In this document: piece after piece, positions 53,166 to 62,386 of the stretch | Position numbering within the stretch: the stretch's first letter is position 1 | Layout: each line of letters starts with the position of its first letter | NCBI GenBank assembly: GCA_937146645.1 | Contig: CAKZRQ010000016.1 | Location: 186,001-250,000 of the forward strand | DNA: 64,000 nucleotides | Origin: an uncultured Cyclobacteriaceae bacterium | GTDB lineage: Bacteria; Bacteroidota; Bacteroidia; Cytophagales; Cyclobacteriaceae | Reading direction: 5' to 3' | Notes under the pieces: generated by a model | Database searches by the model: none | The model's input: only the letters and a program-made list of their open reading frames with translations | What the model was told of the DNA's origin: nothing | Made by a program: the position numbers and the translations under genes

Positions 53166-54566
53166 TTATTTGATTTCGGTATTCACTACTCCGTTTCCTA
53201 AGAAGTGGATGATGAACTCATTTTCCTGTGGATAAAAGGTAGGTGTGATTTTCAGATCTTCTACTTTAAAAGATCCGATAGGGGTGTTCAATTGTAATCG
53301 ATCTTCGAATCCAGCTATGCTTTCAGTCATAACATCTCCAATGGGGAATTGGGCTCGCTTCTGCATCTGACGGATGATCTTTTTTCGCTTCAGCCAAGCT
53401 CCCGTTTCGGCTTTAAAGCTGTCGGAATCCAAATCGAAATTGATTTCTTCAAAAACAAGACTCTCAATGTCTTCGCGGTAGTTTGGTTTTCCAATTAGAA
53501 ATAACTCACCCGAGATTTCCTTACCATTCGTGCGGGTAGCTACAAAGTCCATGTTTATTCCAATCAAGGAGCCAAAGGCCTCACTTCGGAAGTTTGATGG
53601 TTGGAAGCTGGTCTTCTTATCCACCTGATAAATCCGGTTTCCCAGATTCTCTTCTAAGAGTTGATCCATTTGCTCATAGCTCAAAGAAAGAGGAATGATG
53701 ATATCGAATTGGTCCGAAGAATCTTGGTTTTTGCTTAGCTGGGGCAAAGGAAAGGCTCGGCTCGGTGCTGCATTGGCAGGATGCGAATTGATCTTTCCTT
53801 CCATGCCGAGCCAGATATTAAAATTTTCCCCCTCATCGAAGAAGTCATACCAGCGAGCTTGGGTAGGTTGAATGGAAACAGCTTTGGCCACTCCTCTCCA
53901 CTCTAACCCTACAGGTTTGCCCACCTGCTCCCAGGCTAAGTCTACATAAGGTTTTAAGGAAAGAAGGCTCTCGCTCTCGAGTAAATTAGCCTCGGCGAAT
54001 CTCTGCATCTGATCCAAAAGCAGCTTGTTTAAATCCATCTGCATTCCAAGAATATCGAGGCTTACATCTCCACCAAGGTCCAGGATCTCAAATGCAGAAA
54101 CTCCAACTGACCAATCCGAATTAATTCTGGGATCTAAAAGAACGGTTGGCTGGATTGATTCCTGAATAGGTAATCTTCCTTTTATAAAACTTCCAATTCC
54201 CGATCGCTTAAGGCCAACTTCCCCTTCTATGTTGAGCGGAATGGTGAGCTGAACTAATTGACTATCCACCGGTGTAATGGAGATCAAACCCGTTCTTTTA
54301 ATTAAAATGTCTCCTTCGAGTCCATTCCCAAAATCCATATCCTTTCCGCCATAAATATTAACTGGGACCTGAGAATTGACCACTTTTTCAAAAGTGGCCT
54401 TTGGGATTTTAATGTTTGCATTAACCTGCGAAACAGCAGGCGGAGGTGCCAATATATCTCCTGGCTCAATAGCAGGAATACTAGATTTACAAGCAGAAAG
54501 AAACAGACCAAAAATCAGTGCCAGGAATAAAGGCCTATATTTTTTGAATGGGTGAAAAAGGTGCAT
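53166..54566 (-). CDS. DUF4403 family lipoprotein
   Basis: A 466-residue exported protein. The signal peptide ends in FGLFLSAC, with C26 as the lipidation cysteine. The rest consists of two beta-rich SMP/BPI-like halves (ITPVDSQLVQLTIPLNIEGEVGLKR; FDIIIPLSLSYEQMDQLLEENLG; quoted in part), as in DUF4403 proteins. Such folds may bind lipids. I start at the ATG at 54566; the open frame reaches 54797 but would run through the ytxJ gene and put the signal peptide inside the protein. Confidence 0.85.
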   Translation of the reverse strand: MHLFHPFKKYRPLFLALIFGLFLSACKSSIPAIEPGDILAPPPAVSQVNANIKIPKATFEKVVNSQVPVNIYGGKDMDFGNGLEGDILIKRTGLISITPVDSQLVQLTIPLNIEGEVGLKRSGIGSFIKGRLPIQESIQPTVLLDPRINSDWSVGVSAFEILDLGGDVSLDILGMQMDLNKLLLDQMQRFAEANLLESESLLSLKPYVDLAWEQVGKPVGLEWRGVAKAVSIQPTQARWYDFFDEGENFNIWLGMEGKINSHPANAAPSRAFPLPQLSKNQDSSDQFDIIIPLSLSYEQMDQLLEENLGNRIYQVDKKTSFQPSNFRSEAFGSLIGINMDFVATRTNGKEISGELFLIGKPNYREDIESLVFEEINFDLDSDSFKAETGAWLKRKKIIRQMQKRAQFPIGDVMTESIAGFEDRLQLNTPIGSFKVEDLKITPTFYPQENEFIIHFLGNGVVNTEIK

Positions 54567-54616
54567 AAGTTGGGAGTCCGAAAGAAGGGAACTTTTAGAG
54601 CTTATAACGGATTGCT

Positions 54617-54624
54617 CAAAAGTA
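54617..54624 (-). promoter_or_regulatory. Candidate -7 element for the DUF4403 gene
   Basis: Minus-strand TACTTTTG matches TAnnTTTG exactly, 51 bases before the chosen ATG. It supports the shorter start of the DUF4403 gene. Confidence 0.35.
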
Positions 54625-54636
54625 AGATTTAATAAA

Positions 54637-54975
54637 ATGAATTGGAATACCCTGACTAGTCCAGAACAAATTGAGGAGATCAAAAAATTGAGTGAGCAGA
54701 AGCCTGTTTTGATCTTTAAGCACAGCACGAGATGCAGTATTAGTAGCATGTCTCTTGATCGACTGCTCAGAAAATGGCAGGATAGTGATGGTGACAAGCT
54801 AGAGCCATTTTACCTTGATTTAATTGCCTATAGGGATATATCCGATCTGGTCGCTAGGGAGTTCGGAGTCTTTCATCAGTCCCCACAGGCCATCATTATT
54901 AAAAATGGAGAAGCTATTTACGACAGTAGCCACTTCAATATTTCCTATCAGGACATCCTTTCTCAAAGCTCCTGA
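54637..54975 (+). CDS. ytxJ: Bacillithiol-system thioredoxin-like protein YtxJ
   Basis: A 112-residue thioredoxin-fold protein with the single redox cysteine C33 in FKHSTRCSISS, the signature of YtxJ. Members are thought to reduce bacillithiolated proteins. Its presence suggests that this organism makes bacillithiol, as several Bacteroidota do; the bshABC genes are not in the window. It is divergent from the DUF4403 gene. Confidence 0.88.
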   Translation: MNWNTLTSPEQIEEIKKLSEQKPVLIFKHSTRCSISSMSLDRLLRKWQDSDGDKLEPFYLDLIAYRDISDLVAREFGVFHQSPQAIIIKNGEAIYDSSHFNISYQDILSQSS

Positions 54976-55028
54976 ACCCATAGTTATATAATACCACTTA
55001 TCACGGTCATTTCCCTCTCCTGTTTTAA

Positions 55029-55057
55029 TTGAGGGCGGGTTTAAACCTTTAGCTTTT
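55029..55057 (+). promoter_or_regulatory. Candidate promoter of the TonB-type outer-membrane gene
   Basis: TTG (55029-55031), an 18-base spacer and TAGCTTTT (55050-55057, one mismatch to TAnnTTTG) place the start of transcription about 30 bases before the ATG. Confidence 0.45.
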
Positions 55058-55090
55058 CGTAATTGTCAAAGTAGTGTAATCCCAACGTAC

Positions 55091-57943
55091 ATGGTAAGAA
55101 AATTTACTCTGCTATTATTATTTTTTGGTCTTTTCATTTTTGAAAAAGCCGATGCTCAACGCTCTCAAAATCAGAGAGCTCCAAGGAAATTTACAGGTAC
55201 CGTGATCGATGGTGTGGAAAAGAAGCCCATGGTCGGTGCTAACGTCTTGATAAAAACAGTAACTGACTCACTTTTGGTGGGCACTGTCACAGGAGCTGAT
55301 GGAAAATTTGAAATCGAGAGACCTCGAATTCCTGATGTAAAAGTTGAAATCACCTTTGTTGGATATCGGACCATCACTAAAACGCATAATTTTCGACAGC
55401 CTGTTGATTTTGGAGAATTGGTGCTTTTAGAAGATTCCAAAGTTCTAGGAGAGGTTCTTATTGAGGGTGAGGTACCTGTCGGCGAAATGAGAGGTGATAC
55501 CACATCTTTTAACGCCAATGCTTTCAAAACTCAGGAGAATGCTCAGGCCGAAGATCTGGTTAGAAAGTTACCTGGTGTTACTATTCAAAATGGGCAAATT
55601 GAAGCTCAAGGAGAACAGGTTCAAAAAGTATTGGTCGATGGTCGAGAATTTTTTGGTTCAGACCCAAGTATAGCATTGAGAAATTTGCCAGCCGATGCGG
55701 TAGCAAGAGTCGAGGTTTTAGATCAGAGATCGGATCAAAGCCGATTAACAGGGTTTGATGATGGGACATACACTAAAACCATAAACATCATACTTCGGGA
55801 AGACCGAAAGAATGGACAGTTCGGAAGAGTTTATGGTGGTTACGGAACAGATGATCGATACACAGGTGGAGGAAGTATCAACCTATTTTCAGGAGACCGC
55901 AGAGTATCGATTCTGGGATTATTTAACAATGTAAATCAGCAGAATTTTTCTAGTCAGGATTTGGCTGGTGTTACTGCCAATGCCTCAGGTGGTGGTGGAA
56001 GAAGACGTTTTGGTAGAAGAGGTGGTAACAGTAATTTCTTCGTTGGGAATGATATTGGAATAATCAATACGAATTCTGTTGGGCTGAATTTTAGCGATAA
56101 GTGGGGTTCAAAAGTAAACTTCACAGGAAGCTACTTCTTTAATAATACCGGTAATACTCTCAATCAAATAACCAACAGAGAGACTGTGGTAAATGAGGAT
56201 GTAAGACAGTTATATCAGGAGAACCTTATAAACACAGTAGACAATTATAACCATAGGGTCAATGCTAGAATAGAAGCTGATCTTAATGAGAAGAACAGTA
56301 TCATTGTAACACCGAATATTTCTTTTCAGAACAATCGGACCTTCAGCGATCGAGATGCACTCACTTTAGCCAGCACCGGTGATTCTTTAAGTGCTTTAAG
56401 GTCTATCTCTAATTCGGAAACCATGGCCTTCAATATCGCCAATAATATTACCTATCGTTACAAGTTCGATAAGCGGGGGAGAACCTTGTCAACGGATATT
56501 TCTACTACATGGAATGAGCGAGATGAAGTCTCGGATCTTTTAGCGGCTAGTAGGGATTTTCAGCGAAATCTGATTGATACTACTCTTCAGGAGACAAATG
56601 CGATTTCTAATGGATTTAACTACAGAGTGAATTTAAGATATACAGAGCCTCTGGGTGAAAAGAGTATTGGTACACTAGAATATCGTATAGGAAACAATAA
56701 AACGTCAGCTGACCAGAAAACTCAAGTACTGGGCCAAGATCAAGACTTCTTCGAGCTGGATACTGCGTTGAGTAATGAATTTGAAAACCGATTTATCACC
56801 AATCGAATTCGTACGGGCTATGCCTGGAATAACAATGGATTCAATCTGAATTTCACAGTTGATTATCAAAATGCTCAGCAAAGAAATGAGAGCGTTTTCC
56901 CGACCGTTGGAGACTTTAATCAGGCATTTAATAATATCCTGCCAAGTGCAAATCTAAGCTACCGAAATCGCGAAAAGGGAGTTTCTTATCGAATTCGTTA
57001 CCGAACCGATACGGACGAACCAAGCGTGAATGAGCTGCAGAATGTAATCAATAATCAGAACCCATTGAATATGACTGTGGGTAATCCGAACCTTGGGCAG
57101 AGTTATAACCACAACATCTTCATGAATATGAGTAAGGTTAATCTTGAGAAATCCAGAACCTTCTTCATGTTCGTAAACTATTCCGGAACCAGTAATTTTA
57201 TCGGGAGTAATACCTTTATCGCCAGTCAAGACACCTTGATTAATGGGGAAGTATTACTTCGGCCTGGAGGACAAATCACACAACCTGTCAATGTGGATGG
57301 GACTTTCAGAACTCGGTTTTTTGCGACATATGGATCCCCTATTGCGAAGTCCAAACTTCAGTTCAACATGAGGACCAGAGTTAATTTTAATCGTACCCCG
57401 GGGATCATTAATGGTGAAAAGAACTTTAACGATAACCTTGACCTAAGCCAGGGAATCACCTTCACTAGTAACATCAGTAAGGACTTTGATTTTACTTTGA
57501 GCACTACCGGTACTTATACGATTGTGAATTCAAGTTTACAGGAGGATTTGAATAATAACTATTACATCCAAGAGTCAAATATCCGCCTGTACTATTCACC
57601 GAATGGTGGAAAGCTATTCATCGGGAATAATGTGAATAATACGCTTTATCGAGGTCTTTCAGAAGGCTTTGATCAATCTGTATGGCTTTGGAACATTGAG
57701 GCAGGTTGGAGATTTGCTAAGAATAATAAAGCTGAGTTAAAGGCGATCGTTTTTGATCTCCTGAATCAGAATAACAACATCTCCAGAGAAATCACGGACG
57801 TGGCTATCACGGATACTTTCACCAATGTCTTAACAAGGTATGGAATGTTGACATTTACCTATATCATCGGGAATTTCAAGGAGCCTGAACCTGACGATAG
57901 TCCCTGGAGCAGAGGTCGGTCGCGAGGCGGACGGACTTGGTAG
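55091..57943 (+). CDS. Outer-membrane beta-barrel protein with CarboxypepD_reg and plug domains
   Basis: A 950-residue outer-membrane protein. The signal peptide is MVRKFTLLLLFFGLFIFEKADAQ, cleaved after ADA or AQ. Next comes a carboxypeptidase-regulatory-like domain (about 35-115, TGTVIDGVEKKPMVGANVLI in part), a plug-like domain (EDLVRKLPGVTIQNGQIEAQGE, KVLVDGREFFG, LPADAVARVEVLDQRSDQS; in part) and a C-terminal barrel rich in asparagine and aromatic residues. This is the outer membrane beta-barrel family often annotated as TonB-dependent receptor-like; substrate unknown. A glycine/arginine-rich insertion (GGGGRRRFGRRGGNSN) near residue 299 and an arginine-rich tail (RGRSRGGRTW) are odd. 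Confidence 0.85.
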   Translation: MVRKFTLLLLFFGLFIFEKADAQRSQNQRAPRKFTGTVIDGVEKKPMVGANVLIKTVTDSLLVGTVTGADGKFEIERPRIPDVKVEITFVGYRTITKTHNFRQPVDFGELVLLEDSKVLGEVLIEGEVPVGEMRGDTTSFNANAFKTQENAQAEDLVRKLPGVTIQNGQIEAQGEQVQKVLVDGREFFGSDPSIALRNLPADAVARVEVLDQRSDQSRLTGFDDGTYTKTINIILREDRKNGQFGRVYGGYGTDDRYTGGGSINLFSGDRRVSILGLFNNVNQQNFSSQDLAGVTANASGGGGRRRFGRRGGNSNFFVGNDIGIINTNSVGLNFSDKWGSKVNFTGSYFFNNTGNTLNQITNRETVVNEDVRQLYQENLINTVDNYNHRVNARIEADLNEKNSIIVTPNISFQNNRTFSDRDALTLASTGDSLSALRSISNSETMAFNIANNITYRYKFDKRGRTLSTDISTTWNERDEVSDLLAASRDFQRNLIDTTLQETNAISNGFNYRVNLRYTEPLGEKSIGTLEYRIGNNKTSADQKTQVLGQDQDFFELDTALSNEFENRFITNRIRTGYAWNNNGFNLNFTVDYQNAQQRNESVFPTVGDFNQAFNNILPSANLSYRNREKGVSYRIRYRTDTDEPSVNELQNVINNQNPLNMTVGNPNLGQSYNHNIFMNMSKVNLEKSRTFFMFVNYSGTSNFIGSNTFIASQDTLINGEVLLRPGGQITQPVNVDGTFRTRFFATYGSPIAKSKLQFNMRTRVNFNRTPGIINGEKNFNDNLDLSQGITFTSNISKDFDFTLSTTGTYTIVNSSLQEDLNNNYYIQESNIRLYYSPNGGKLFIGNNVNNTLYRGLSEGFDQSVWLWNIEAGWRFAKNNKAELKAIVFDLLNQNNNISREITDVAITDTFTNVLTRYGMLTFTYIIGNFKEPEPDDSPWSRGRSRGGRTW

Positions 57944-57956
57944 GCCAATGAATTAT

Positions 57957-57986
57957 GAAGCAGGATTTACTTCCTGCTTTTCTTTT
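57957..57986 (+). terminator. Terminator of the outer-membrane protein gene
   Basis: AAGCAGGA (57958-57965) pairs with TCCTGCTT (57972-57979) over a six-base loop, followed by TTCTTTT. It lies 14 bases past the stop. Confidence 0.85.
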
Positions 57987-58016
57987 GCCCGGAAAAGATG
58001 AAAACTCTTAGCTTTG
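57984..58016 (+). promoter_or_regulatory. Candidate pheS promoter
   Basis: TTTG (57984-57987), a 21-base spacer and TAGCTTTG (58009-58016, exact TAnnTTTG) make a good Bacteroidota promoter. It begins in the T-tail of the preceding terminator. It predicts a leader of about 16 bases to the ATG at 58038. Confidence 0.6.
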
Positions 58017-58037
58017 TAGCTTGATTTGACGCAAGCG

Positions 58038-59069
58038 ATGTATCAAGAAAAAATAGAAGAGATCAAAGCTGCCATCGCTGCAGCGAGTGCGAATACCAAG
58101 GAGGAATTGGAAGCTTACAGGATGGAGTTCATCTCCAAAAAGTCTGTAGTCGGTCAGTTGTTTGGGATGATGCGCGAGATCCCTAATGAAGAAAAAAGAG
58201 CCTTTGGTCAATTAGTAAATGGAGTGAAGCAGGCGGCTGAAGCCAAATTCCAGGAATTGATCGAAAAGGTTAACTCTGGGAGTAAGAGCTCGGGCCGGAG
58301 AGGTTTAGACCTCACTTTGCCTCCCGGTAATCAGGCGATGGGATCTATTCATCCGCTTACAGCTACCCGAAGAAGGATCATTGAGATTTTTGAACGAATT
58401 GGGTTTAACCTTTCAGAAGGCCCGGAGATTGAAGACGATTGGCATAATTTCACCGCCTTGAACTTTCCGGAAAATCATCCGGCCAGAGAAATGCAGGATA
58501 CGTTCTTCATTGAAAAGAATCCTGATATTGCATTGCGGACGCACACTTCATCTGTGCAGGTTCGTGTGATGGAAAATCAAAAGCCACCAATTCGAACGTT
58601 ATCTCCGGGTCGAGTTTACAGGAATGAAGCGATTTCTGCCAGGGCTCACTGCATATTCCATCAGGTGGAGGGGCTGTATGTAGACGAGAACGTGGGTTTT
58701 GCGGATTTGAAGAATACCCTTTATCACTTCGCAAAGGAGATGTTCGGGAAAGATACCAAGGTCAGATTTAGACCTTCCTATTTCCCATTCACAGAGCCTA
58801 GTGCAGAAATAGATATCTCTTGCCTGATTTGTGGAGGTAAAGGCTGCAATGTTTGCAAAGGAACTGGATGGGTAGAAATCGGGGGATCCGGTATGGTCGA
58901 TCCAAATGTTCTTGAAAACTGCGGAATCGATTCTAAGAAGTATACTGGATTTGCTTTTGGAATGGGAATCGAGCGAATTACCATGCTAAAGTATCAGGTC
59001 AATGACCTCAGGCTGTTCACTGAAAATGATGTTCGTTTTCTGAGGCAGTTTGGCTCACTTATGACTTAG
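58038..59069 (+). CDS. pheS: Phenylalanyl-tRNA synthetase alpha subunit
   Basis: A 343-residue class II synthetase subunit. An N-terminal coiled coil (about 1-85) binds tRNA. The catalytic part has HPLTATRRRIIEIFERIGF, the THTSSVQVR region, RVYRNEAISARAH and the motif 3 segment GFAFGMGIERITML. A cysteine cluster, CLICGGKGCNVCKGTGW, lies near residue 260, common in this subunit. The ATG at 58038 is chosen over the TTG at 58026, which would start only a few bases after the predicted transcription start. pheT is not adjacent. Confidence 0.96.
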   Translation: MYQEKIEEIKAAIAAASANTKEELEAYRMEFISKKSVVGQLFGMMREIPNEEKRAFGQLVNGVKQAAEAKFQELIEKVNSGSKSSGRRGLDLTLPPGNQAMGSIHPLTATRRRIIEIFERIGFNLSEGPEIEDDWHNFTALNFPENHPAREMQDTFFIEKNPDIALRTHTSSVQVRVMENQKPPIRTLSPGRVYRNEAISARAHCIFHQVEGLYVDENVGFADLKNTLYHFAKEMFGKDTKVRFRPSYFPFTEPSAEIDISCLICGGKGCNVCKGTGWVEIGGSGMVDPNVLENCGIDSKKYTGFAFGMGIERITMLKYQVNDLRLFTENDVRFLRQFGSLMT

Positions 59070-59091
59070 ATTATTAAATAGATCAAAAAAT

Positions 59092-59117
59092 AAAAGCTCG
59101 GAATTTTCCGAGCTTTT
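59092..59117. terminator. Bidirectional terminator between pheS and ccmF
   Basis: A 12-bp perfect stem, AAAAGCTCGGAA (59092-59103) with TTCCGAGCTTTT (59106-59117), has a two-base loop. T runs lie on both strands, so it can serve pheS and the convergent ccm operon. Confidence 0.88.
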
Positions 59118-59151
59118 TTGTTCTTAGACTTCAAGGTTCAGAATTTGGGTT

Positions 59152-61674
59152 TTACACCTCAAGCCCCTTATCTCTCATTTTTTTGAATTCGTCAAAACGT
59201 CTGAAAATCGCAACGCTGAATCCGATCAGCATGATGATCGTTCCAATCCAAAGTACATTGATGTAAGGCTTTACAATTGCCTTCATCACCACGTAATCCT
59301 TTTGATATTGATTTACCTTGAAGACAAATTTGTTCTCTTCTGGGAGGATGTTTTCAAGACTTACTTTGAGTCCTAGCTCCTCATCAATTACAGGGAGTTT
59401 CCCGACTTGATTATTTCGGATAATAAATGTGGGTTCAAGAACCTTTTCTATATCATAATCCAAAATCCGCAGCTTTGCCTTCACGGCAATATCTCCTTCC
59501 TGCATGACATAATCATCCATTTCCTCGAGTACTTCAGCACCGTCGAAATAGGTGACAAAATCAGCTACATGGAACTGTTCTCCAGGAGCTACCTCATAAA
59601 TTTCATCATCTTTCCACTCCGGGTCAGAATAATCATTCATGGCAGCGACGTAAGTATATAGATCCTTATTCAGGTAGATTTTTGAATCTGGTGAAGAGAT
59701 AAGACCACCCATACCTTCATTGAATTGAGACATTGGGCTCAAGGAGAATTTAAGGACCTCATTTTGGAAGTAATCAATCTGGAAGTAGTCGTTCTCCTCC
59801 AGCACGATATCCACTTCTTCGCCTTTTTTGAAATACTCCCCGTAATCAGCCTTCGCAATCATCTTATTCACCTCAGGAGTGGTTTCAAGAATTCTCGCTG
59901 GTACATATTCGGGAACACCGACCACCTTCTTATGACGACCACGATAAACCACCGTATAGTCCTTCATTTGAGTAGGTTTATTGATCCAAAGAAGAACATG
60001 CTCCTTGTTCATCTCATCCTCCCAGCTATTGCTGTAAGTAAGCCCTGACATATTGACTGAGATGATATCCGAATAGCCGGAGCTAAACATGATTCCAATC
60101 AGAATCATACCCAGCCCAATATGAGCCAAAGATCCACCTGCAAGTTTGAAGGTACTTTTCTTGAGAAGCTTCGCAAGGATGGTAGCGTTCGCTACAATGG
60201 TAAAGGTTCCTGCTACGACTAAGATTATGTATTTCCAGTCAAAGACCTTCGCGAAAACGATGATGGCTGCTGAGAATAGCAATGAAATCACATAGGGAGT
60301 GATCAAAGCATTTTTCAGCTTTGATTTATCCATTTTCTGCCACCAGAAGAACTGCCCTACCGCTGTAAGCAGTGCCAAAGCAATGGCAAACCAAAGCTGG
60401 AATTTTGTATAGAATTCCACCTGATCTGCCGGGGGGGCCATGTTCGATATTCCACCAAAGCTTTCAATCAATGCATTGTACGCTGGAATAGAGGTAGGAA
60501 GAATAACCTGAAAAGCCATAAGCCCAAGTGTAGTAGCTCCTATGAAAATCCAAAACTCCCTGGAATATACCGAAGCTTCTCTTTCGGAACTTGGAATATG
60601 CTTCCAGGCTCGAATAGAAAGGAAAACTGCCACTCCAAGGAAGAATAGCATATAAATCAACAATTGACCGGAAAGGCCTAAATCAGTAAATGAGTGAACT
60701 GACGCATCGCCAAGGACTCCTGATCTCACAAGGAAAGTCGCATAGAGTACCAGCACGAAAGACATAATCACCAATACGATCGAAGTCTTAAGAGCTGTAG
60801 CACTTTTCTTGAAAGTGATCATGGTATGGATAGATGCAACAAGCACCAGCCATGGAACGTAAACCGCATTTTCTACCGGGTCCCAATTCCAATACCCTCC
60901 AAAATTCAAGGTCACATAAGCCCAATAGGCTCCCATGATGATTCCCATTCCAAGAATCATGGCAGAGAAAATTGCCCATGGCAAGGCAGGTCTAATCCAT
61001 TCAGAATATTTGCCTGTGGCCAGCCCAGCCATCAAGAAAGCAAATGGAACTAAGGTAGACGCATAACCAAGGAATAGAGTAGGTGGATGGATGACCATCC
61101 AAATATTTTGCAATAAGGGATTTAAACCAGTTCCGTCTTCTGGAACAAAGTCGGGGTTGACTTGGAAAATAGGAGCCTGTGTAGCGTCTCGGAGTAGGAT
61201 GAAGGGTGAAGATCCGATTTTCAAATCGCCGATCACTACTCCCAGAATCATGGATACAAGGAATGCCTGAACTAAAGCAAAGACTATCATCACCGGGGCT
61301 TCCCAAACCTTGTTGATTCGAATCAAAAAGGCACCCAGAATCACATTCCAAAACATCCACAGAATGAATGCCCCTTCCTGTCCTTCCCAGAAGCTGGAAA
61401 TCATGTAATGTACAGGCAAAGCCTTGCTACTATGCGAATAGGCATAGAAGTACTCGAAGCGATGATTATAAATAATCGTGAAAAGGGAACCAGCAATGAG
61501 CACGGTCGCAATGCCATGAATGGCAAAGCTGATTCGGCTAAATTTAATCCAGCTTTGCTTCTCTATTTCGTTGGCCTGATAGGTTTTGAAATAGGCATAA
61601 GCCGTAATCAACGAAGAAACAAAAGCTATTATGGTCATCAGGTGACCGAGGTCACCCAAAAAGGTATCTAGCAT
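59152..61674 (-). CDS. ccmF: Cytochrome c haem lyase component CcmF/CcsA
   Basis: An 840-residue membrane protein that handles haem during attachment to apocytochrome c in the periplasm. It has about 14-15 helices, the haem-handling WWD-type motif in GGYWNWDPVENAVYVPWL (near residue 255) and conserved histidines such as PVHYM and IHPPTLFLGYAS. A large periplasmic domain occupies about 540-800 before the last helix. It is the last gene of ccmB-C-D-E-F, 22 bases after ccmE. Confidence 0.94.
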   Translation of the reverse strand: MLDTFLGDLGHLMTIIAFVSSLITAYAYFKTYQANEIEKQSWIKFSRISFAIHGIATVLIAGSLFTIIYNHRFEYFYAYSHSSKALPVHYMISSFWEGQEGAFILWMFWNVILGAFLIRINKVWEAPVMIVFALVQAFLVSMILGVVIGDLKIGSSPFILLRDATQAPIFQVNPDFVPEDGTGLNPLLQNIWMVIHPPTLFLGYASTLVPFAFLMAGLATGKYSEWIRPALPWAIFSAMILGMGIIMGAYWAYVTLNFGGYWNWDPVENAVYVPWLVLVASIHTMITFKKSATALKTSIVLVIMSFVLVLYATFLVRSGVLGDASVHSFTDLGLSGQLLIYMLFFLGVAVFLSIRAWKHIPSSEREASVYSREFWIFIGATTLGLMAFQVILPTSIPAYNALIESFGGISNMAPPADQVEFYTKFQLWFAIALALLTAVGQFFWWQKMDKSKLKNALITPYVISLLFSAAIIVFAKVFDWKYIILVVAGTFTIVANATILAKLLKKSTFKLAGGSLAHIGLGMILIGIMFSSGYSDIISVNMSGLTYSNSWEDEMNKEHVLLWINKPTQMKDYTVVYRGRHKKVVGVPEYVPARILETTPEVNKMIAKADYGEYFKKGEEVDIVLEENDYFQIDYFQNEVLKFSLSPMSQFNEGMGGLISSPDSKIYLNKDLYTYVAAMNDYSDPEWKDDEIYEVAPGEQFHVADFVTYFDGAEVLEEMDDYVMQEGDIAVKAKLRILDYDIEKVLEPTFIIRNNQVGKLPVIDEELGLKVSLENILPEENKFVFKVNQYQKDYVVMKAIVKPYINVLWIGTIIMLIGFSVAIFRRFDEFKKMRDKGLEV

Positions 61675-61696
61675 CTCAAAAGGGATTATCTCTCAC

Positions 61697-62113
61697 TCAC
61701 ATTCCTGCCGCCTGCACTTCTGTCTCCTGATATTTGGATGGGCATTTCATCAGGATTTTATCCGCTACGAAGATCTCTTCATTCTTATAGGAACCGATTA
61801 CTACGACCGACTCGGATCGAGTGAAATCAGCTGGAACTGGCTCATTGTAAAATACCTCTTGCTCTGTTCCATTATTGTCCACCAGCACAAAGGTGAATGA
61901 GACCTTATCCTCTCTCACATTAAGCCCTACTACCTCACCAGTATCATCTTTCTTCAATTCTCCGACCACGTGAATGGCTTTTACTTCACCATCCAGCATC
62001 ATCTCCTTTGCCGTGTCAAAGTCTTCATAGCTACTCGCATCACCGATGGAAGTCATGATGATGACGATGGCAATAGCTATAATTCCTAATCCAAGAATAT
62101 GTCCTTTTTTCAT
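61697..62113 (-). CDS. ccmE: Haem chaperone CcmE, CxxxY type
   Basis: A 138-residue membrane-anchored OB-fold protein that carries haem to CcmF. The N-terminal helix is at about 5-22. The OB core includes AIHVVGELKKDDTG, VSFTFVLVDNNGTEQEVFY and VVVIGSYKNEEIFVADKILMKC (in part). The haem-binding site reads C124-P-S-K-Y128, so the histidine of the classic HxxxY motif is a cysteine, as in the CxxxY subgroup known from some deltaproteobacteria and archaea. Confidence 0.92.
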   Translation of the reverse strand: MKKGHILGLGIIAIAIVIIMTSIGDASSYEDFDTAKEMMLDGEVKAIHVVGELKKDDTGEVVGLNVREDKVSFTFVLVDNNGTEQEVFYNEPVPADFTRSESVVVIGSYKNEEIFVADKILMKCPSKYQETEVQAAGM

Positions 62114-62119
62114 CTCTCC

Positions 62120-62386
62120 TTAGGGTTTTTTCTGACCGAGAGCAGCAGGAAGCTGCTTCTCTAATTTACTTATTTTTCTATCCGTGCTTACCAGGTAGAA
62201 AGTGATACCTACGAAAATGATCAGGATGATTCCGACCAAAACGTAGATTTTTCCATTTGACCTCATCATGTCAGCCATCTCAACAGAATTATTGCTGTAA
62301 TCGGCTTCCGTGACTGGAGTTTTTTCCTGTGCCAAAACCGATAGGCTGAAAACCAGCATCACTATGGTTAGAAGTTTTTTCATCAT
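62120..62386 (-). CDS. ccmD: CcmD family protein
   Basis: An 88-residue protein with an N-terminal signal peptide (LLTIVMLVFSLSVLAQ), a transmembrane helix at about 47-67 (KIYVLVGIILIIFVGITFYL) and a charged C-terminal stretch (DRKISKLEKQL). Its size, topology and place between ccmC and ccmE identify it as CcmD, which helps release holo-CcmE. Two ATG codons stand in tandem; the first shares a base with the ccmC stop. Confidence 0.78.
   Translation of the reverse strand: MMKKLLTIVMLVFSLSVLAQEKTPVTEADYSNNSVEMADMMRSNGKIYVLVGIILIIFVGITFYLVSTDRKISKLEKQLPAALGQKKP

Noticed and set aside
54567..54797. Long N-terminus of the DUF4403 protein
   Set aside because: It would place the lipoprotein signal inside the protein and would read antisense through ytxJ.
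58800..58880. Cysteine cluster in pheS as a separate zinc-finger gene
   Set aside because: The CLICGGKGCNVCKGTGW segment is in frame within the synthetase and is common in PheS proteins.
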